From positions 1 to 41,590 of the IMG/VR virus record IMGVR_UViG_3300043445_000063: a DNA stretch of 41,590 nucleotides. One strand, given 5' to 3'. Under the pieces are notes generated by a model. The model worked only from the letters and a program-made list of their open reading frames with translations. It did no database searches and was not told the DNA's origin. This document shows positions 15,599 through 23,105 of this stretch, one piece after another (positions within the stretch are counted from its first letter, which is position 1; every line of letters starts with the position of its first letter). Origin of the DNA: a virus. The translations under genes were made by a program, and so were the position numbers.

Positions 15599-15837
15599 TC
15601 AGCCGAGGCCCTTCTGTCGCGGACGGTATAGCTGCTCTGCGCGGACTGCTTTGCGGCCTGTCGCGCGCGGACCGCACCAGCGTGGAGCGCGTCTCTGGTC
15701 TGCCGAATGAGCCAGCCGCGCCACTCATTACCCCAAGCGGCGCGGGCCCGTTCGTTGACCACGATTCCGAGGGAGACCGCCAGATGCTCCACGGCCTCCA
15801 GCTTGGCCTCCCAGGGGCATTCCTCGGTGACTCTCAT
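15595..15837 (-). CDS. Small unknown protein between methyltransferase and primase
   Basis: An 80-residue helical protein starting MRVTEECPWEAKLEAVEHLA and continuing with a Trp-rich stretch WGNEWRGWLIRQTRDALHAG, then a Gln/Arg/Ala-rich tail. It is coupled by ATGA overlaps to both neighbours. No family recognised; its position in the replication operon suggests an accessory role. Confidence 0.65.
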   Translation of the reverse strand: MRVTEECPWEAKLEAVEHLAVSLGIVVNERARAAWGNEWRGWLIRQTRDALHAGAVRARQAAKQSAQSSYTVRDRRASAE

Positions 15838-16745
15838 GCGGCCTCCTGCACAGCCGCCACGTAGTCCCGGGCGAGAAGTGGAGGGATCGCGTTGCCAATC
15901 CCGCGGATGGTGTCGGCGCGGTTCGCAGCCGGCCACGTGTACGAGTCGGGGAAGCTCTGCCCACGTGCGTATTCCCGGACGGTCAGGGGCCGATATCGGT
16001 CACCATCGACGAGGACCCACTGGTCCTTGGTGGTGATGGTCCGGATCGCCTCGTGGAGCGGAACGCCGGGATGCCCGGTGACGTGCTGGACGAGACAGCG
16101 GCGCCCGCTGATGGACTGCGCCCGCCGGATCCGCGCAACGGCCTTCGGGCTGCGGCACTCCGACACCGGCCGCCACCCCGACGCATCGAACTCGATGCAC
16201 GGGCCAAAGGGGGGCTCCACCATCGCAGTGCGGAAGGACGGGGCGAAAGCTCGGCCGCCTTGGAGACCGACGACAATCAGCCGCTCGCGACGCTGCGGCA
16301 CCCCGTGGTCGGTCGCCCACGCGAGGCGCTCCGTCAGCGTGTACCCGAGGCGTGCGAGCGCGGACAGCCACACCGGATAGAGGATCCAGCGCTGCATTGC
16401 GGGGATATTCTCGACGATGATCGCGCGCGGCCTCGTGACCTCCGCGCAGTCGACAACGGCCCACGCGGTAGCGCGCATTGCATCGTGCACGGCGCTCCGC
16501 CGAGGTTGCGATGCCTCGCTGTGTCCCTGGCACGCGGGAGAGGCGAGCAAGAGATCGTACGACGGGAGAGCCGTCCAGTCGGCTTGCCTGAGATCCTGGC
16601 AAACATGCACCGTGCCAGGGTGATTCGCTGCGTGCGCCTCCACCGCGAGCGGATGATGGTTCGCCGCCCAGAGAACGCGCACATCAGCCATCTCGGCGCC
16701 GAGAGTGAATCCACCCCAACCGGCGAAGAGGTCAACGGCCTTCAC
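15834..16745 (-). CDS. DNA (cytosine-5-)-methyltransferase
   Basis: A 303-residue Dcm/M.HhaI-type enzyme that methylates carbon 5 of cytosine in DNA using SAM. Motif I DLFAGWGGFTLG at 5-16; motif IV SPACQGHS at 69-76, with the catalytic Cys at 72 and Ala in place of the usual second Pro (PAC instead of PPC); motif VI VENIP at 111-115; motif VIII QRRER at 151-155; and motif X RGIGNAIPP near 283-291. The target-recognition region between VIII and IX is short. No restriction enzyme lies next to it, so it is probably a self-protection methylase. GTG start at 16745, GTGA overlap. Confidence 0.92.
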   Translation of the reverse strand: MKAVDLFAGWGGFTLGAEMADVRVLWAANHHPLAVEAHAANHPGTVHVCQDLRQADWTALPSYDLLLASPACQGHSEASQPRRSAVHDAMRATAWAVVDCAEVTRPRAIIVENIPAMQRWILYPVWLSALARLGYTLTERLAWATDHGVPQRRERLIVVGLQGGRAFAPSFRTAMVEPPFGPCIEFDASGWRPVSECRSPKAVARIRRAQSISGRRCLVQHVTGHPGVPLHEAIRTITTKDQWVLVDGDRYRPLTVREYARGQSFPDSYTWPAANRADTIRGIGNAIPPLLARDYVAAVQEAA

Positions 16746-17071
16746 AACTTCACCCCCACCACGACAGCCGCCCGGAGTTGGTCCCGCGCCGCCCATTCGG
16801 TGAGCTTGGCCTTCTCGTGGACATGGAGGGTCAGCTCGTCCGGGTGCGCCACGTAGACGAGCCGGGCCCGCGCCGTGGCTTGCATGGCTTCGAGGTGAGC
16901 GAGGAGCCGATCGGGGTCGCCCGGCGCGACGTCCGTCGCCTTCTCCATCACGTTCTGTTTGGCCGCACGAAGGCGCTTTTGCCAAGCTCCAGCCTTCGGT
17001 GTGCCCTGCGTCTCCACGGCGGTGTATTGCGCCTCTTGCAGCGCCACGAGGGCCCTGAGTAGCTCGATCAT
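16742..17071 (-). CDS. Small unknown protein, helical
   Basis: A 109-residue protein of unknown function: MIELLRALVALQEAQYTAVE, a Lys-rich helix AWQKRLRAAKQNVMEKATDV, and a C-terminal alpha/beta part VYVAHPDELTLHVHEKAKLT. The ATG at 17071 has a strong GGAGGT site 6 nt upstream; a second ATG at 17086 would share a base with the preceding stop (TGATG) and add five residues. It ends in a GTGA overlap with the cytosine methyltransferase gene. Family members of this kind are common in phage early operons without assigned function. Confidence 0.65.
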   Translation of the reverse strand: MIELLRALVALQEAQYTAVETQGTPKAGAWQKRLRAAKQNVMEKATDVAPGDPDRLLAHLEAMQATARARLVYVAHPDELTLHVHEKAKLTEWAARDQLRAAVVVGVKL

Positions 17072-17085
17072 GCCTCGACCTCCCA

Positions 17086-17886
17086 TCACGCGAACAGCCC
17101 CAGTTGCGGCGGAGCTCCGGCCTCGTCCCATTCCGTCGAGTCACCAAGCTGAGCGGCCTTCTTGCCGCGCTTCTCCCAATCGGCCGCTGCGACCCGGATC
17201 ACCCGCACGGGCGGGGACCACGCGGTCTCTTCCTCCGGGCTCGGCGGGCGCAGGAGGTCAAAGATCCCGCGCGCTCGTGGCGGGCCGCCGGGCCAGACGT
17301 ACCAGGCCACGCCCTCGGAATCGCTTGCGCCCGTGTCGAGCTTGCGCCCGTGCTCATCGATCCAGCGGAAGCGGAGGAACGAAGGTCGCTCGGGGACCAT
17401 GTAGACATCGGGCCGCCCACAGACGTCCAGCAGGCTGCACCGCTCGCGCGCACCGCAGAACAGAGAGCCGCGGCCGAGCAGGGCGATCGGCACCTCGGCG
17501 CGGTAGCGTCGGTGCGTGGACAGCAGATCGGCGAAGAGCTCGAAGTCCGGGTTGGTGATGACGGCGTTTCGCACGCTCCCGTCGTAGGGATACTGGGCGA
17601 CGTGGAGCGCGCACATCGTGTAGGCGTGCGACGCCCCCGCGGCGAGCTGCAGCTCTCGCAGCCCGGGCCGGATGTCGCTGGCGTAGATCTTGGCCTTCGG
17701 GCACGCGGCGCGAATGGCGCCCACGAGCACGCCTTCCCCCGCACAGGGCTCGTCGATGACCTCGGCGTCGTCGAGCCAGGTCTCTCCCGCGGCGCGCAGG
17801 GCCTCGGCGAAGCGGGCGAAGACGTGCGGAGGGGTCGGGTAGTTGCCGAAGGGGTTGACCGTGGCACCGAGTCCGCGGGCGCTCAT
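17086..17886 (-). CDS. SAM-dependent methyltransferase, probable N6-adenine type
   Basis: A 266-residue protein. SAM-binding motif I is IDEPCAGEGVLVGAI at 44-58, followed by IYASDIRP at 67-74 (acidic residue contacting SAM ribose). The catalytic motif IV is NPDF at 112-115, where adenine methylases usually have NPPF or DPPY; the first Pro-Pro is replaced by Pro-Asp. The C-terminal half has CGAREGC-like Cys residues and ends PPQLGLFA. Likely a DNA adenine methylase of the phage type, possibly weak or inactive because of NPDF. ATGA overlap at the start (17886). Confidence 0.7.
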   Translation of the reverse strand: MSARGLGATVNPFGNYPTPPHVFARFAEALRAAGETWLDDAEVIDEPCAGEGVLVGAIRAACPKAKIYASDIRPGLRELQLAAGASHAYTMCALHVAQYPYDGSVRNAVITNPDFELFADLLSTHRRYRAEVPIALLGRGSLFCGARERCSLLDVCGRPDVYMVPERPSFLRFRWIDEHGRKLDTGASDSEGVAWYVWPGGPPRARGIFDLLRPPSPEEETAWSPPVRVIRVAAADWEKRGKKAAQLGDSTEWDEAGAPPQLGLFA

Positions 17887-18317
17887 CGGTCCTCACCTCG
17901 GCGGGCCCGCACCATGGCCGCCTCCAGCTCTTCCGAGCTGTGCACGCAGGCAGCAAACCCACCCGCCGCGCGCACGGCCTCTGCCCATGCAACCTGTGCG
18001 GGCTTCGGCTTCTCCCCGGGCCTCTTCCACTCGATGCTCACGAACCTAGCGAGCACGAGCCCGGCCCTCGCCATGCGGTCGAGATCGGAGGGCTGTAGCG
18101 TCTCGTGGCCAATCCAGTCCCCGGCGCCTACTTTGAGCCCGCCCTGCGCCATGAAGGGCTCGCCGATGGGGCCCTCGCGAGGGTCGTATTTGATCACGAG
18201 CCCGCGCACCTGCGGGTTCTCGTAGAAGGTGAAGTCTTGCGCGCCGTGCTCGCGCCACGCGCGGGCCTTGATCTCGCGCTCCATGTCGGCTCGCGTGGCC
18301 TTGACGATCTCGGGCAT
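17883..18317 (-). CDS. VRR-NUC domain nuclease
   Basis: A 144-residue PD-(D/E)XK nuclease of the VRR-NUC family. The core is LKVGAGDWIGHETLQPSDLD with the first acidic residue at Asp67, then ARFVSIEWKRPGEKPKPAQV with the Glu-x-Lys pair at 96/98 and the downstream Gln at 108, and a last helix with AGGFAACVHSSEEL. VRR-NUC proteins in phages act as stand-alone structure-specific nucleases in replication or recombination, commonly next to an SF2 helicase, as here. The ATG shares one base with the helicase stop (TGATG). Confidence 0.82.
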   Translation of the reverse strand: MPEIVKATRADMEREIKARAWREHGAQDFTFYENPQVRGLVIKYDPREGPIGEPFMAQGGLKVGAGDWIGHETLQPSDLDRMARAGLVLARFVSIEWKRPGEKPKPAQVAWAEAVRAAGGFAACVHSSEELEAAMVRARRGEDR

Positions 18318-19675
18318 CACGCCGCTCCCTTCTGCTGAATGGCTTTCTTCGCGTCGCCCAGCTCGGAGCCCGTGGGCCACCGGGACATCAACGCCTTGAA
18401 CCGGTATCTCACGGAGCCATTGTCGGCCCCGCTCTTGAGCCCACGCCGCTCCGCGTCGAGCATCGCCCGAGCGAGCCACTGGACCGGATCGACGCGCGCG
18501 GAGATGGCGCTGCGTTCGGCTTCCTCCATGCGGGCGAGCTTGATCCGAGGCCTCGGCGGGGGCGGGTTGATATGCCTGCACCGCGGGCACACGCGAGCCA
18601 CGGGGTAGACCGCGTGGCACCTCTGACACGTGCTCTTCGCGATGACGCACGGGGCTACGCGCCCGCTGTCCGTGCCGAGGTTCCAGAGGCGATCGTCGTC
18701 GGGCGTCCCGAGGCTGTGCGTCACCCCGAAGAGGTCATAGAGGACCGCTTCGAGCTTGCCCGGGTGGAGCCGCATCACGCGCCCCGAGCGTTGGAGAAGG
18801 CTCACCACGGAGCCGCAGCGGGCCGCGAGGATGCACACCTCCGCGGCGGTCCAGTCCCACCCCTCGGTGAGCAGATCGGCATTGGTCACGCCGTCAAAGT
18901 CCGTCCCCAGCCGCGCGAGAAGAGCGTCGCGCCCCTTCGTGTTGCCGTCGACATGCAGGATCCGGATGCCCGCCGTGGCGGCCCGCGCGGCGAGCTTTTG
19001 GCTGGATCCAACGGAGTCGCAGAACACCACGAAGGGCTGTCCACGGTGCGCGATGAGGACATCCAGCGGATCTCTGGATAGCTCCCTCTGCTCTTGCACG
19101 GGCCGGATCGTGCGGATCGGCGTCAGCGCCCGCGGCTCCATGTCGATCATCTGCCGAACGCTCGGCCCCTCCACGAGCACGTCGAACGCGCAGGAGAGGG
19201 CCACGCCGTCACCCCTTGCAGGCGTGGCCGTGAAGCCGAGGACGAAGGCCAGCAGCCCGCCGTACGAGCCCACGATGCCCGCCCAGAGTGCCGCCGTGGC
19301 GTGGTGGGCCTCGTCGATGATGACCCAGCGGATCCCGTCCGGGGCGTAGCTCCTCGCCTGGATCGTTTGCGCGCTGCAAACCTGGACGTCGGCGCCGGGA
19401 TCCGCCTCGTGGCCCGCCATCACCACGCCGACGCGGAGCCCCTGCGCGCGAAGCTTGCCCGCGGCCTGGAGGACAAGCTCCTCCCGGTGCGCGATCACGA
19501 GGCCGGGCCCGATGGAGAGCGCAGCCTTCGCGATCGCGGCGAACACGACGGTTTTGCCCCCGCCCGTGGGGAGACAGACCAGGATGCGCGGGCACGCCAC
19601 GCCCCGCGCTTCGAGGGCGAGGCGTGCGGCCCGGATGTCCCGGCCTAGCTGGATCTGATAGGGGCGCAGCTTCAT
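18317..19675 (-). CDS. SF2 DEAH helicase with C-terminal zinc ribbon
   Basis: A 452-residue ATP-dependent DNA helicase of the type III restriction / phage UvsW-like class. Q-like RPYQ at 4-7, Walker A PTGGGKT at 36-42, motif Ia IAHREEL at 61-67, DEAH at 121-124, motif III TATPARGDG, motif V region TNADLLTEGWDWTAAE, motif VI LLQRSGRVMR with the two arginines. After the helicase core comes a zinc ribbon CQRCHAVYPVARVCPRC (about 350-366), then a Pro-rich linker and a helical tail. It probably remodels forks or works with the VRR-NUC nuclease encoded next. The spacing upstream has no strong ribosome binding site. Confidence 0.9.
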   Translation of the reverse strand: MKLRPYQIQLGRDIRAARLALEARGVACPRILVCLPTGGGKTVVFAAIAKAALSIGPGLVIAHREELVLQAAGKLRAQGLRVGVVMAGHEADPGADVQVCSAQTIQARSYAPDGIRWVIIDEAHHATAALWAGIVGSYGGLLAFVLGFTATPARGDGVALSCAFDVLVEGPSVRQMIDMEPRALTPIRTIRPVQEQRELSRDPLDVLIAHRGQPFVVFCDSVGSSQKLAARAATAGIRILHVDGNTKGRDALLARLGTDFDGVTNADLLTEGWDWTAAEVCILAARCGSVVSLLQRSGRVMRLHPGKLEAVLYDLFGVTHSLGTPDDDRLWNLGTDSGRVAPCVIAKSTCQRCHAVYPVARVCPRCRHINPPPPRPRIKLARMEEAERSAISARVDPVQWLARAMLDAERRGLKSGADNGSVRYRFKALMSRWPTGSELGDAKKAIQQKGAA

Positions 19676-19719
19676 AGGTGCCAGTCAGTCAAGGGAGGAC
19701 CCGCCGTCGCCGACCCAGT

Positions 19720-19769
19720 CCACGGGTGTGGAGTCGAACCGCGCAGCGCCGCCCATTGCGGCCCCGTGG
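19720..19769. other. 50-nt tRNA-like double hairpin between two replication genes
   Basis: CCACGGG at 19720-19726 pairs with CCCGTGG at 19763-19769. Inside, GCCGC/GCGGC form a 5-bp hairpin (about 19748-19762). On the minus strand the other half contains GGTTCGACTCC, the sequence of a tRNA T-loop, though its stem pairs poorly. A full tRNA needs over 70 nt, so this is not a normal tRNA. It could be a degenerate tRNA piece, a terminator/attenuator or an RNA-processing site. It lies in the 100-bp gap upstream of the helicase gene. Confidence 0.4.
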
Positions 19770-19775
19770 TGCCAT

Positions 19776-20669
19776 TCACCGCTCCGGGGTCCCGAGGAAC
19801 ACCGGGGCTCCGGTGTGCTGGCCGAGCCGTTCGACCATGGCCCCGAACGCCGCGCGCCGCGCGAGGTCCGCGTCCACGACATCGAGACGCCAAAGGATCT
19901 TCGGCGCGCTCCCGTCTGTCGGCTTCGACTTGCCAAAGCGGATCCGCACCGCGAGGAGATCGGCGAGGGGCGCGCGGTCGAAGATCGGGATCGCGATGAC
20001 GAAGAGCCCCGGGACCACGAGCGGACGCCCATCGCTCTGCTTGTGTTCGACGGAGAACGTCACCGTGGCGGAGCCATCGGGGCGCACCTTCGCGTCGATG
20101 TTCTCGTCCGATCGGATGCCGAACGCGCGGGCGATCTCGCGGATCTCCTTCGCCGACCCGCACTTCACGTCGAAGCGCGTCTCCATCTCCACCACCATAT
20201 TCGGCGCGTCGCCGGGGGAGACGATGAAGCCGCCATTCTCCTCGATGAAGGCCGCGAAAGCGGCTTGATCCATCGGCTTCGTGGACGTCCAGGTGTTGAA
20301 GTCGGGCGACGCGCGGAGCTGGTACGCCGACCGGTGATCGTTCCAGTTGGCTTCGCCCTCGGGCCCCTTGTCGTGGTAGTTCAGGACCGCGGCGACCGAG
20401 AGATCGGCTTCGTTCGCGAAGATCGCCGTGTGCTCGCTCTTGAAGCGGAGCACGTGCTCGCAGAAGCTCTTTTCGTCGACGAAGGACGCGGTCCCCTTCC
20501 GTCGCTGCGGGCGCGAGAGAAGCTCGTCGGCAAAGCCCTTCATCGGGATCGGCTTCATCCCCTCGGGAACGAGAAGCACCTCGTTCCGATCGATTCCGAC
20601 CGTCCTCGGCGCCGCCTCGCAGATGTCCGCGACCGCGCCCGCTTCGGTGTTCTTGTCGTAGTCCTTCAC
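19776..20669 (-). CDS. DUF2303 (YfdQ-like) phage protein
   Basis: A 297-residue protein matching the DUF2303 layout: RRKGTASFVDEKSFCEHVLR, then FANEADLSVAAVLNYHDKGP, NWNDHRSAYQLRASPDFNTW, and DQAAFAAFIEENGGFI. The C-terminal half is beta-rich. DUF2303 proteins (E. coli prophage YfdQ is an example) are frequent in phage early regions beside recombination genes; their biochemical role is not known. GTG start at 20669 overlaps the previous stop as GTGA. Confidence 0.8.
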   Translation of the reverse strand: MKDYDKNTEAGAVADICEAAPRTVGIDRNEVLLVPEGMKPIPMKGFADELLSRPQRRKGTASFVDEKSFCEHVLRFKSEHTAIFANEADLSVAAVLNYHDKGPEGEANWNDHRSAYQLRASPDFNTWTSTKPMDQAAFAAFIEENGGFIVSPGDAPNMVVEMETRFDVKCGSAKEIREIARAFGIRSDENIDAKVRPDGSATVTFSVEHKQSDGRPLVVPGLFVIAIPIFDRAPLADLLAVRIRFGKSKPTDGSAPKILWRLDVVDADLARRAAFGAMVERLGQHTGAPVFLGTPER

Positions 20670-21025
20670 GATGCATCTCCCTTGTTGTTGATGAGCCGCG
20701 GACGGCCCTTGTCGTCGAACCCGAGCTTCACCTGTCGCGGATCGTCATCCACGAGGCTCCCTTTCGAGTTCACGTAGTAGACGCTCGACGTGTGCGGCGC
20801 GCGCTTGGTCGCGATCGTGTGCGTCGGAGCGATCTCGATCTGCCCCTTCGGTGCCCGCTTCACGACGAGCTTGATGGTGATCGTGACCGCCTGTGCGCCG
20901 TTGTCGGCGTCGGCCAGTTGGTCGATCGCGACCCCGATTCCCTCGTCGACCTCTGCGACGAAGGGCCTGGGGAGATCTGCGACGATCTCCTCCAGAGTGC
21001 GAATACCCGTATCCGATGATCCCAT
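20666..21025 (-). CDS. Small protein partner of the DUF2303 gene
   Basis: A 119-residue protein: helical N-terminus TLEEIVADLPRPFVAEVDEG, then a beta part AVTITIKLVVKRAPKGQIEI, and a C-terminal PRQVKLGFDDKGRPRLINNK. This is the pattern of the small proteins often encoded just upstream of DUF2303 genes in phages; no function is known. ATG at 21025 has GAGAGGAACG upstream. Confidence 0.72.
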   Translation of the reverse strand: MGSSDTGIRTLEEIVADLPRPFVAEVDEGIGVAIDQLADADNGAQAVTITIKLVVKRAPKGQIEIAPTHTIATKRAPHTSSVYYVNSKGSLVDDDPRQVKLGFDDKGRPRLINNKGDAS

Positions 21026-21052
21026 ATCGTTCCTCTCCGTCGTTGCAGTCAG

Positions 21053-21847
21053 TCAGCCCAGGTACCCGAACAGAGACGTCTGCTCGGGCTCGTCGTCTTC
21101 GTCGTCCTCTTCGCGCACCATCGGGAGCCGCCGCTTCGTCGGCTGTCCCTCCGAGAAATCCCGCAGCGCCCTCTTCCCCTCCAGGGCAGCGAGCGCCGCC
21201 ACCTCGATCTGTCGCGCGCGCTGTCCGGTCACGAAGAGCAGCGCGCCCACCGCATCGAATGACGGGGTGACGCCCTCCGCGTGCGTCTCCTCGGCCACAT
21301 CGAGCGAGCACGTGGCCGTCATGGCGGAGAGGTCCAGATCGAACGGGTCCCCCTCCACCGTCGGCGCGAGCACCTCGAGGGACCCCGCTGGAGTGACATT
21401 GATCGCGAGGTGGTGAGAGCAGTTCACCCACGGGCAGGGCAGAGGCTCCCCGTCCGAATCCACGCCACGGGCCACTGCGCACTCGCCCCGCGTGCGCGGC
21501 CGGGGCTCGTGGCCGAGCTGCTCTGTCTCCGCGCGCAGCCGCGCCGCCATGGAGGCATTGAGCGCGGGGGAATGGCCAGCGCGGAACGTGCGTGCGGCAC
21601 CCGCATTGCTCCGCCTCGGCTGGCTCAGCCGCACGCCAGAGACCGGCGCATCGGGGACGGACGAATAGAAGGCGTCCCGCCCCGCCGACCCGCCGGCGAC
21701 CACGTAGAGGCGGCCCTCTGCGGCGGCTCGGGCGAGGGTGCGCCGCGTGCCTTCGACGCTCGCGTGGAGCTCGCTCGCCACCTCGCGCACGGTGCGCGGC
21801 TCCGGCCCCACGGCAGCGATGATGGCCGCGGACGATGTTCGGCTCAT
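21053..21847 (-). CDS. Regulator with N-terminal winged HTH and sigma-70 region-4-like domain
   Basis: A 264-residue protein. Residues 5-50 look like a winged HTH (TVREVASELHASVEGTRRTL, then GRLYVVAGG). Residues 136-146 carry PCPWVNCSHHL, and 175-222 hold CSLDVAEETHAEGVTPSFD and VGALLFVTGQRARQIEVAAL. The last part is a region 4.2 helix-turn-helix ('vGe.l.vtreRvRQiE..Al..L'), and the pair 'CP...C..HL' plus sigma-4 domain is a family I know from deltaproteobacterial and phage proteins. No region 2, so not a complete sigma factor. The C-terminus is acidic (EEDDEDDEPEQTSLFG). It probably binds promoter DNA or RNA polymerase. ATGA overlap with the next gene upstream. Confidence 0.8.
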   Translation of the reverse strand: MSRTSSAAIIAAVGPEPRTVREVASELHASVEGTRRTLARAAAEGRLYVVAGGSAGRDAFYSSVPDAPVSGVRLSQPRRSNAGAARTFRAGHSPALNASMAARLRAETEQLGHEPRPRTRGECAVARGVDSDGEPLPCPWVNCSHHLAINVTPAGSLEVLAPTVEGDPFDLDLSAMTATCSLDVAEETHAEGVTPSFDAVGALLFVTGQRARQIEVAALAALEGKRALRDFSEGQPTKRRLPMVREEDDEDDEPEQTSLFGYLG

Positions 21848-22029
21848 GGTGCCCTCGACGCAGCGACGGCCGCCGCCATGCCGCCGAGCAGCACGAGCCA
21901 CGCGCCGAGGACCACGACGCCCCAGCCCGCGCCGAACTCCCAGCCGACGCCGGCCGCCGTCGCGAGACAGCCCGCCACGACGAGCCCGCCGCCGATCCTG
22001 CCCGCCTCCTGGTCACTCATCACGGCCAT
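21844..22029 (-). CDS. Small two-helix membrane protein
   Basis: A 61-residue protein with two hydrophobic stretches (about GGGLVVAGCLATAAGVGWEF and GVVVLGAWLVLLGGMAAAVA) separated by Gly. The ATG at 22029 has GGAGG 7 nt upstream and shares a base with a TGA in another frame. A membrane protein within a regulatory block is unusual; a superinfection-exclusion type role is possible but unsupported by any motif. Confidence 0.6.
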   Translation of the reverse strand: MAVMSDQEAGRIGGGLVVAGCLATAAGVGWEFGAGWGVVVLGAWLVLLGGMAAAVAASRAP

Positions 22030-22072
22030 CACGCACCTCCGAGGTCAGCAATCAGCGCATCCGCGGCGTCCC

Positions 22073-22468
22073 TCAGCTCGAGCGCGCGCCCGAGCACGCC
22101 GCTGCCGTTCTCGACCGCTCCGGCCACTCGCCAGCCACGCGGACCACGGCGAGGACGTGGCGCTCGGGAGAGGTCCCGCGGCGTGCCATCGGGTGCGCCT
22201 CCTCGGCCGCCGCCCGGAGCACCACAGCGCCGACGCGGCCGGCCTCCACGAGGCGCTCCACGGAGAGGGGCAGCTCGCCAGCGCAGAGACGCCGCACCAC
22301 GGCCTCGTCCACGCCGAGGCGCGCGGCGAGGGCGGTCTTCGCCGTCCCCGTGGCCCGCAGAGCCTCAGAGAGCCGCTCGGCGATCAGGGTCCGAGGAATC
22401 GCCTTGGCTCGGACTCCCGAACCGGGAGCCGCGGGCACAGTGTGTAGCCCATGACGAAGCGCGCCCAT
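22073..22468 (-). CDS. XRE-like HTH protein, C-terminus possibly frameshifted
   Basis: A 131-residue protein with an HTH around residues 25-70: LIAERLSEALRATGTAKTAL, then AARLGVDEAVVRRLCAGELP, a Cro/CI-type scaffold. The ATG at 22468 follows GGAGGGTG. The last 20 residues (EWPERSRTAAACSGARSS) look unlike a protein end. A frame one base back continues as GAVENGSGVLGRALELRDA and on to a TGA that shares a base with the next ATG at 22029, the junction style used all over this genome. So either the gene lost its end by a one-base change or the sequence has an error. Confidence 0.6.
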   Translation of the reverse strand: MGALRHGLHTVPAAPGSGVRAKAIPRTLIAERLSEALRATGTAKTALAARLGVDEAVVRRLCAGELPLSVERLVEAGRVGAVVLRAAAEEAHPMARRGTSPERHVLAVVRVAGEWPERSRTAAACSGARSS

Positions 22469-22765
22469 CTACGCACCCTCCTCGGGCGCCGTCCGATGCT
22501 CGTTTGCGGCAATGCTGAGCAGCAAGAACCGAAACGCCTTCCGTTCGGCGGCGGGCCACGTCCGGCGGTCTGCCTCCTTCCGGCGCAGCAGCGCTGCCAC
22601 GAGGTCCCGCTCGGCGTCGCGCACCGCGGGCGCCATCTCCGAGGCTCCCGCCCGATAGGCGGCCTCGCGCTCTCCCAGGAGGCGCGCGGCAATCTCGGCT
22701 GCAGCATCGGCCTCGGGCATCGCCACGAGGTCACGGAGCCACGCCCTGGCGTCGTCGGTGAGCAT
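22469..22765 (-). CDS. Small helical protein, unknown
   Basis: A 98-residue, almost entirely helical protein (MLTDDARAWLRDLVAMPEAD, AAAEIAARLLGEREAAYRAG, PAVRDAERDLVAALLRRKEA, and so on) with many Glu/Arg/Ala. Coiled-coil character is likely. It lies between two HTH genes; its stop TAG touches the next ATG. No family recognised. Confidence 0.65.
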   Translation of the reverse strand: MLTDDARAWLRDLVAMPEADAAAEIAARLLGEREAAYRAGASEMAPAVRDAERDLVAALLRRKEADRRTWPAAERKAFRFLLLSIAANEHRTAPEEGA

Positions 22766-22768
22766 GAC

Positions 22769-23017
22769 CTACGCCGCCTCTGGTGCAGGAGGCGGAGCGG
22801 ACGCGGGCGCCGCAGGAGGTGCATCCCAGTCCCGGAGCCCGAAGAGCCCGCCCGAGAGCTCCAGCAGCCGCACGCGCGGCCCGGCCTCGGGGGAGACGTC
22901 CTCGCTCTCCCACTTCGACACCGTGCCCTGCGTCACGCCCACCTCGGAGCCCAGCCGCGACTGCGACCACCCCCGCGCCTCGCGCCATTCCTTCAGCCGC
23001 GACCCGATTCCGTTCAT
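22769..23017 (-). CDS. XRE-family repressor (Cro/CI-like)
   Basis: An 82-residue protein: MNGIGSRLKEWREARGWSQS, then RLGSEVGVTQGTVSKWESED, a textbook XRE helix-turn-helix, followed by a helix RVRLLELSGGLFGLRDW and a Pro/Ala-rich tail. It is the first gene of the leftward early operon. The ATG at 23017 lies 8 nt past a -10 box, so the mRNA would have little or no leader, and there is no Shine-Dalgarno sequence. In-frame ATGs at 23038 and 23044 exist but fall inside the promoter. Likely acts on the ATGCGC palindromes nearby. Confidence 0.78.
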   Translation of the reverse strand: MNGIGSRLKEWREARGWSQSRLGSEVGVTQGTVSKWESEDVSPEAGPRVRLLELSGGLFGLRDWDAPPAAPASAPPPAPEAA

Positions 23018-23025
23018 GGGGTCTA

Positions 23026-23054
23026 GTAATGCGCGCATAATCATACCCGGTCAA
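23026..23054 (-). promoter_or_regulatory. Leftward early promoter with overlapping operator
   Basis: On the minus strand TTGACC (23054-23049), a 17-bp spacer and CATTAC (23031-23026) form a sigma-70 type promoter 8 nt before the ATG at 23017. The perfect palindrome ATGCGCGCAT (23029-23038) covers the spacer end and -10 box, suitable for a repressor. Confidence 0.6.
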
Positions 23055-23105
23055 GGGGTCCGCCGTTATTCCCGTAAGAATGATGCACGGCGGTAGGGTG
23101 GACCC

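Noticed and set aside
19720-19769. A functional tRNA gene
   Set aside because: Only about 50 nt between the acceptor-like arms, no anticodon arm and a poorly paired T-stem; reported as a tRNA-like element only.
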